NCBI GenBank assembly: GCA_937925755.1 | Contig: CALAMX010000032.1 | Span: forward strand, 1-9,368 | DNA length: 9,368 nt | DNA from: an uncultured Burkholderiales bacterium | GTDB lineage: Bacteria; Pseudomonadota; Gammaproteobacteria; Burkholderiales; Thiobacillaceae | Direction: 5' to 3' | Part shown: piece by piece, positions 7,259 to 9,368 of the stretch | How the letters are laid out: each line of letters opens with the position of its first letter | Numbering within the stretch: the stretch's first letter is position 1 | The notes under the pieces: model-generated | The model's database searches: none | What the model was told of the DNA's origin: nothing | What the model saw: only the letters and a program-made list of their open reading frames with translations | Made by a program: the position numbers and the translations under genes

Positions 7259-7732
7259 TCAGGTGTGATTGCAGGCGCGGCCATAGACCAGGCCGTCGGC
7301 GACACCCACGGCATAGACCGCATCACCGTCCACGCGCAGGTGGATGCGCGGCAGGCCACGGGTGCTGGGGCCTTCCAGGGCGTCTCCGTTTCTGGCCGGA
7401 TCGAAGCGGCTGGCATGGCAGGGACAGACGAAATGACCGGTCCTGGCATCGAAGTTGACCGGGCAACCCATGTGCTGGCACAGCGCGCTGTAGGCCACCA
7501 GGGAGCGCTTGGGCCCTGCCCCGCCGAGTTGAGGACGGCCCAGATCGACGAGAAAGGCGGGCTCATCGTCGGGGTAGGTGAAGGCGACGGGCTCACCGAC
7601 CCTGATGTTGGCCAACGCGGCCACGCGTTTTCGCACCGGCGCGGCCTGGATGGCGGCGGGCGCCGCCAGAACGCCCATCGCCGCGCCGCCAGCCAGCATG
7701 AAGCGGCGGCGGGTCAGTTTGCTGTGCTGCAT
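7259..7732 (-). CDS. Rieske [2Fe-2S] small subunit of the AioBA-like enzyme
   Basis: The 157-residue protein would pass electrons between the molybdenum subunit and a periplasmic carrier. The N-terminus LTRRRFMLAGGA is a Tat signal (Arg 8-10), with a hydrophobic run to about 30 that can be cleaved or act as an anchor. The Rieske boxes are C85-x-H87-MG-C90 and C103-P-C105-H106-x-S-x-F. C85, H87, C103 and H106 bind the cluster, and C90 with C105 can form the stabilising disulfide. Length and layout match AioB and IdrB. Gene order (small subunit first, 13-bp gap to the large subunit) is that of aioBA. ATG 7732 is fixed by the upstream AAAAGGAG with a 6-7 nt spacer; the longer open frame to 8041 runs into the divergent gene and is not used. 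Confidence 0.9.
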   Translation of the reverse strand: MQHSKLTRRRFMLAGGAAMGVLAAPAAIQAAPVRKRVAALANIRVGEPVAFTYPDDEPAFLVDLGRPQLGGAGPKRSLVAYSALCQHMGCPVNFDARTGHFVCPCHASRFDPARNGDALEGPSTRGLPRIHLRVDGDAVYAVGVADGLVYGRACNHT

Positions 7733-7813
7733 CTCTCTCTCCTTTTGATCGTTGATGACTGGGCCCACTGTCGGGCGGGACGCATTGTGCCGGGGCAGGG
7801 GTGAGCTGAACAT

Positions 7814-7859
7814 GGCGCGTTTGCGCCGGCGCCGTTCGGGGCCATAATGATGCAAACGC
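7814..7859 (+). promoter_or_regulatory. Candidate promoter and operator of the divergent region
   Basis: TTGCGC (7821-7826) and CATAAT (7843-7848) are separated by 16 bp and could be a sigma-70 -35/-10 pair for the regulator gene. The -10 matches 5 of 6 consensus positions; the -35 only 3 of 6. The core is framed by an exact 8-bp inverted repeat: GCGTTTGC at 7817-7824 and GCAAACGC at 7852-7859. There is also GGCGC-GTTT-GCGCC at 7814-7827 and the palindrome GCGCCGGCGC at 7823-7832 inside the spacer. Such placement would suit autoregulation or shared control of both transcripts. No comparably good promoter was found for the Rieske gene. Confidence 0.4.
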
Positions 7860-7885
7860 CCTATGGCAGAGTTGGAGGCAACCCG

Positions 7886-8875
7886 ATGCAGGGCCAGGAC
7901 CTGTTGCAAGAGATATTGGCTGAACTGACCCCTCCCCTGCTCCTGATCGGCAGCGACAAGCACATCCGCTACGCCAGCCCGGCCTTCATGCGTCTTACCG
8001 GTCTCGGCGATACGGCGCCGCCCTGCGACGCCCTGCTGCACCCGGCCAAGTCACTGCAGACGTCCGGTCATTGCTGCTGGGACGTGCTCCAGACCTATCT
8101 TGCCGCCGGCGAATCGGCACTTTGGCAATTGCGCGACGGCGAGAGAGGCTGGCAGCCCGTGTGGTGTGATATCCGTAGCATCGAAGTGGCACACCGGTCC
8201 GTGATGATCGCCATCGAGGCCCATCCGTTGCGGGGGCTTGCCTGTCCTGCCGCCATCGGCTTTTTTCGTGGCCTGCGCAATGCCTCGGCGGACACCGGAG
8301 AATACGAGAGGCATGTGGCGAACTATTTGCGCAAGCATTATGGCTTCGGCCAGGTGCTCTGGCCGCACCCCGCGCGCTGCGACGCAGGAGGGGAGACCTC
8401 CACGCTGGCAACCGGTTTGCTCGCTGCCATCGAGGCCATCGCCCCGGAGGCCCGGCACAATGGCCTATTCGACGTCATCGTCGTACACGCCGGACGTGAG
8501 CAGATCTTTCACATCTTTCAAACGATGGCCGAGACCCACCCGGTCTGGCTGGCGGTAGCCGGTGCCGGCCGGCGTCTGAACATCGACAGCCTGTGCTGCC
8601 TGCAAGCCGCTGCGGCCGCATGGCGGCCAACTGCTGCAACGCCCGCCAGCCACCGGCCGATGCTCAGTCCGGCACTGATCGAGCTGCTCTCACCCACCGA
8701 GCGTGAGGTCCTGGCCTGCCTGCAGGCGGGTTTGAGCGACAAGGAAATCGCCGGGCAAAGGCGGGTGAGCCTGCATACCGTGCGCAATCAGGTCAATGCC
8801 GTCATGCACAAGCTGGGGGTGCACAAGAGGACGCAACTGGCCGCGTGGAATCAGGCCATGCGGCAAGATGTCTAG
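7886..8875 (+). CDS. PAS-like / LuxR-type HTH transcriptional regulator
   Basis: The 329-residue protein has a PAS-like N-terminus (about 10-110, with LLLIGSDKHIRYASPAFMRL typical of a PAS entry), a poorly recognisable middle part (about 120-240), and a LuxR/NarL-type DNA-binding domain at about 267-320 (LSPTEREVLACLQAGLSDKE, then VSLHTVRNQVNAVMHKLGV). There is no receiver domain or phospho-acceptor motif, so it is not a classical response regulator. Cys47 and Cys63-Cys64, with His52 and His62 nearby, recall PAS domains that carry a spaced Cys set and may sense redox state or a metal; this is inference. I chose ATG 7886 because GGAGG (7874-7878) lies 7 nt upstream. The alternative ATG at 7847 overlaps the proposed -10 box. 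It is divergent from the Rieske/AioA-like operon and is the best candidate for its regulator. Confidence 0.85.
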   Translation: MQGQDLLQEILAELTPPLLLIGSDKHIRYASPAFMRLTGLGDTAPPCDALLHPAKSLQTSGHCCWDVLQTYLAAGESALWQLRDGERGWQPVWCDIRSIEVAHRSVMIAIEAHPLRGLACPAAIGFFRGLRNASADTGEYERHVANYLRKHYGFGQVLWPHPARCDAGGETSTLATGLLAAIEAIAPEARHNGLFDVIVVHAGREQIFHIFQTMAETHPVWLAVAGAGRRLNIDSLCCLQAAAAAWRPTAATPASHRPMLSPALIELLSPTEREVLACLQAGLSDKEIAGQRRVSLHTVRNQVNAVMHKLGVHKRTQLAAWNQAMRQDV

Positions 8876-8938
8876 CTGTCGGATCCCGAACGATTGTATC
8901 GTCCTCGATGAGCTGGAACTCAGGGGCAGATCCCATGA

Positions 8939-8975
8939 CGTTGCGACGCGAAAAGAGCGTGCAACGGAGGTTTTT
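8939..8975 (+). terminator. Probable rho-independent terminator after the regulator
   Basis: CGTTGC-g-ACGC (8939-8949) pairs with GCGT-GCAACG (8957-8966), a 10-bp stem with one bulged G and the loop GAAAAGA. TTTTT follows at 8971-8975 after GAGG. It lies about 64 bp after the regulator stop. The 4-nt gap between stem and T-run makes it weaker than a textbook terminator. Confidence 0.5.
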
Positions 8976-9046
8976 GGATCATCCTGGGCATGCTCGGCTG
9001 AGTACGACTCTGGTCGGCTTGGTGCTGCGCGAGTCCATTCCTTGGC

Positions 9047-9368
9047 TCAGTGCTGACTGGCGAGGCGGTAGAGATAGTGCACTGCCACAGAGCCGACTAG
9101 CGCCGCCCCACTGGCCTCGCCAACGGCGTAGGGCCGCACGCTGAGCACCAGCAGGTGGTGGTCATCCTCTTCCTGTGGAACCGGCTCGACGGCGAAGACC
9201 ACAGAGCGCGCTGGCGCCTCCGATCCTATGATCTCGGCCTGGGTCCTGCCCGCCTGTATCGCAGCACAAGCTCGACGCATCGCATCCCCGAGGTCGCCCG
9301 TAACGGTGTGTTGCAGGCGTCGTTGGACTAAGGCCAGTTCCTTAAGCGAGCCGCAATAGTGGCGCAGG
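9047..9368 (-). CDS. C-terminal part of an unrecognised protein (cut by right edge)
   Basis: Reading from the right edge, the frame is open for about 106 codons and stops at TGA (9047-9049). The peptide begins LRHYCGSLKELALVQRRL, has a helical charged stretch, then SVVFAVEPVPQEEDDHHLLV and VRPYAV, and ends YLYRLASQH. An internal ATG at 9280 is in frame but has no need to be the start, because coding continues beyond it to the edge. Composition looks like a real soluble cytoplasmic protein, but I do not recognise a family. It converges on the PAS/LuxR gene, with about 170 bp between the two stops, so it is not part of that transcript. Confidence 0.5.
   Translation of the reverse strand, partial: LRHYCGSLKELALVQRRLQHTVTGDLGDAMRRACAAIQAGRTQAEIIGSEAPARSVVFAVEPVPQEEDDHHLLVLSVRPYAVGEASGAALVGSVAVHYLYRLASQH

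Noticed and set aside
7246..7596. N-terminal extension of the large-subunit gene to 7596
   Set aside because: It would overlap most of the Rieske gene in another frame. The extension is low-complexity, and the Shine-Dalgarno site plus Tat motif fix the start at 7245.
4942..7732. Calling the operon idrAB (iodate reductase) or aioAB outright
   Set aside because: Without idrP1/P2, aio regulators or a phylogeny, the sequence does not decide between these or a third activity, so no gene symbol was assigned.
7733..7885. Sigma-54 (-24/-12) promoter for the molybdoenzyme operon
   Set aside because: GG and GC elements with the required 12-bp offset were not found on either strand; the nearest candidates have offsets of 8 or 9.

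Overview
The window looks like chromosomal DNA from a GC-rich proteobacterium, most likely gammaproteobacterial. The grounds are strong Shine-Dalgarno sites, a dense cluster of GTAGGAGCG...CGCGAC palindromic repeats of the Xanthomonas/Pseudomonas REP type, and the protein families present. The genus cannot be fixed from this sequence.

Left part (1-1102) is accessory, degraded DNA. It holds the start of a probable IS256-type transposase running off the left edge (minus strand). Six REP-like hairpin units follow in both orientations (178-493), two with internal tandem expansions (13 bp and 10 bp). Next is a truncated IS481-type transposase fragment (498-713, minus), then about 390 bp without a recognisable gene but rich in dyads.

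Middle part (1103-4890, plus strand): an exported, probably beta-barrel protein of unknown function, then a full-length P-type Mg2+ importer (mgtA). A decayed mgtC remnant overlaps the 3' end of mgtA. The mgtC remnant is not an open gene: it has an in-frame TAG, several substitutions at conserved positions, and no C-terminal part. It looks like the ruin of an mgtA-mgtC operon.

Right part (4891-8975): a two-gene minus-strand operon for an arsenite-oxidase-family molybdoenzyme. It encodes a Rieske [2Fe-2S] small subunit followed 13 bp later by a Mo-bisPGD/[3Fe-4S] catalytic subunit, and ends in a strong intrinsic terminator. Both subunits carry a twin-arginine motif, so a periplasmic enzyme is expected. 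Divergently transcribed is a regulator with a PAS-like, Cys-containing N-terminus and a LuxR-type HTH. The roughly 150-bp shared region carries a candidate promoter flanked by 8-bp inverted half-sites. No aioXSR, ars, idrP1/P2 or cytochrome c gene is in the window, so the substrate (arsenite, iodate or another oxyanion) is open. This divergent regulator-AioBA-like module is the most interesting system here.

The right edge (9047-9368, minus) holds the C-terminal part of an unrecognised protein.
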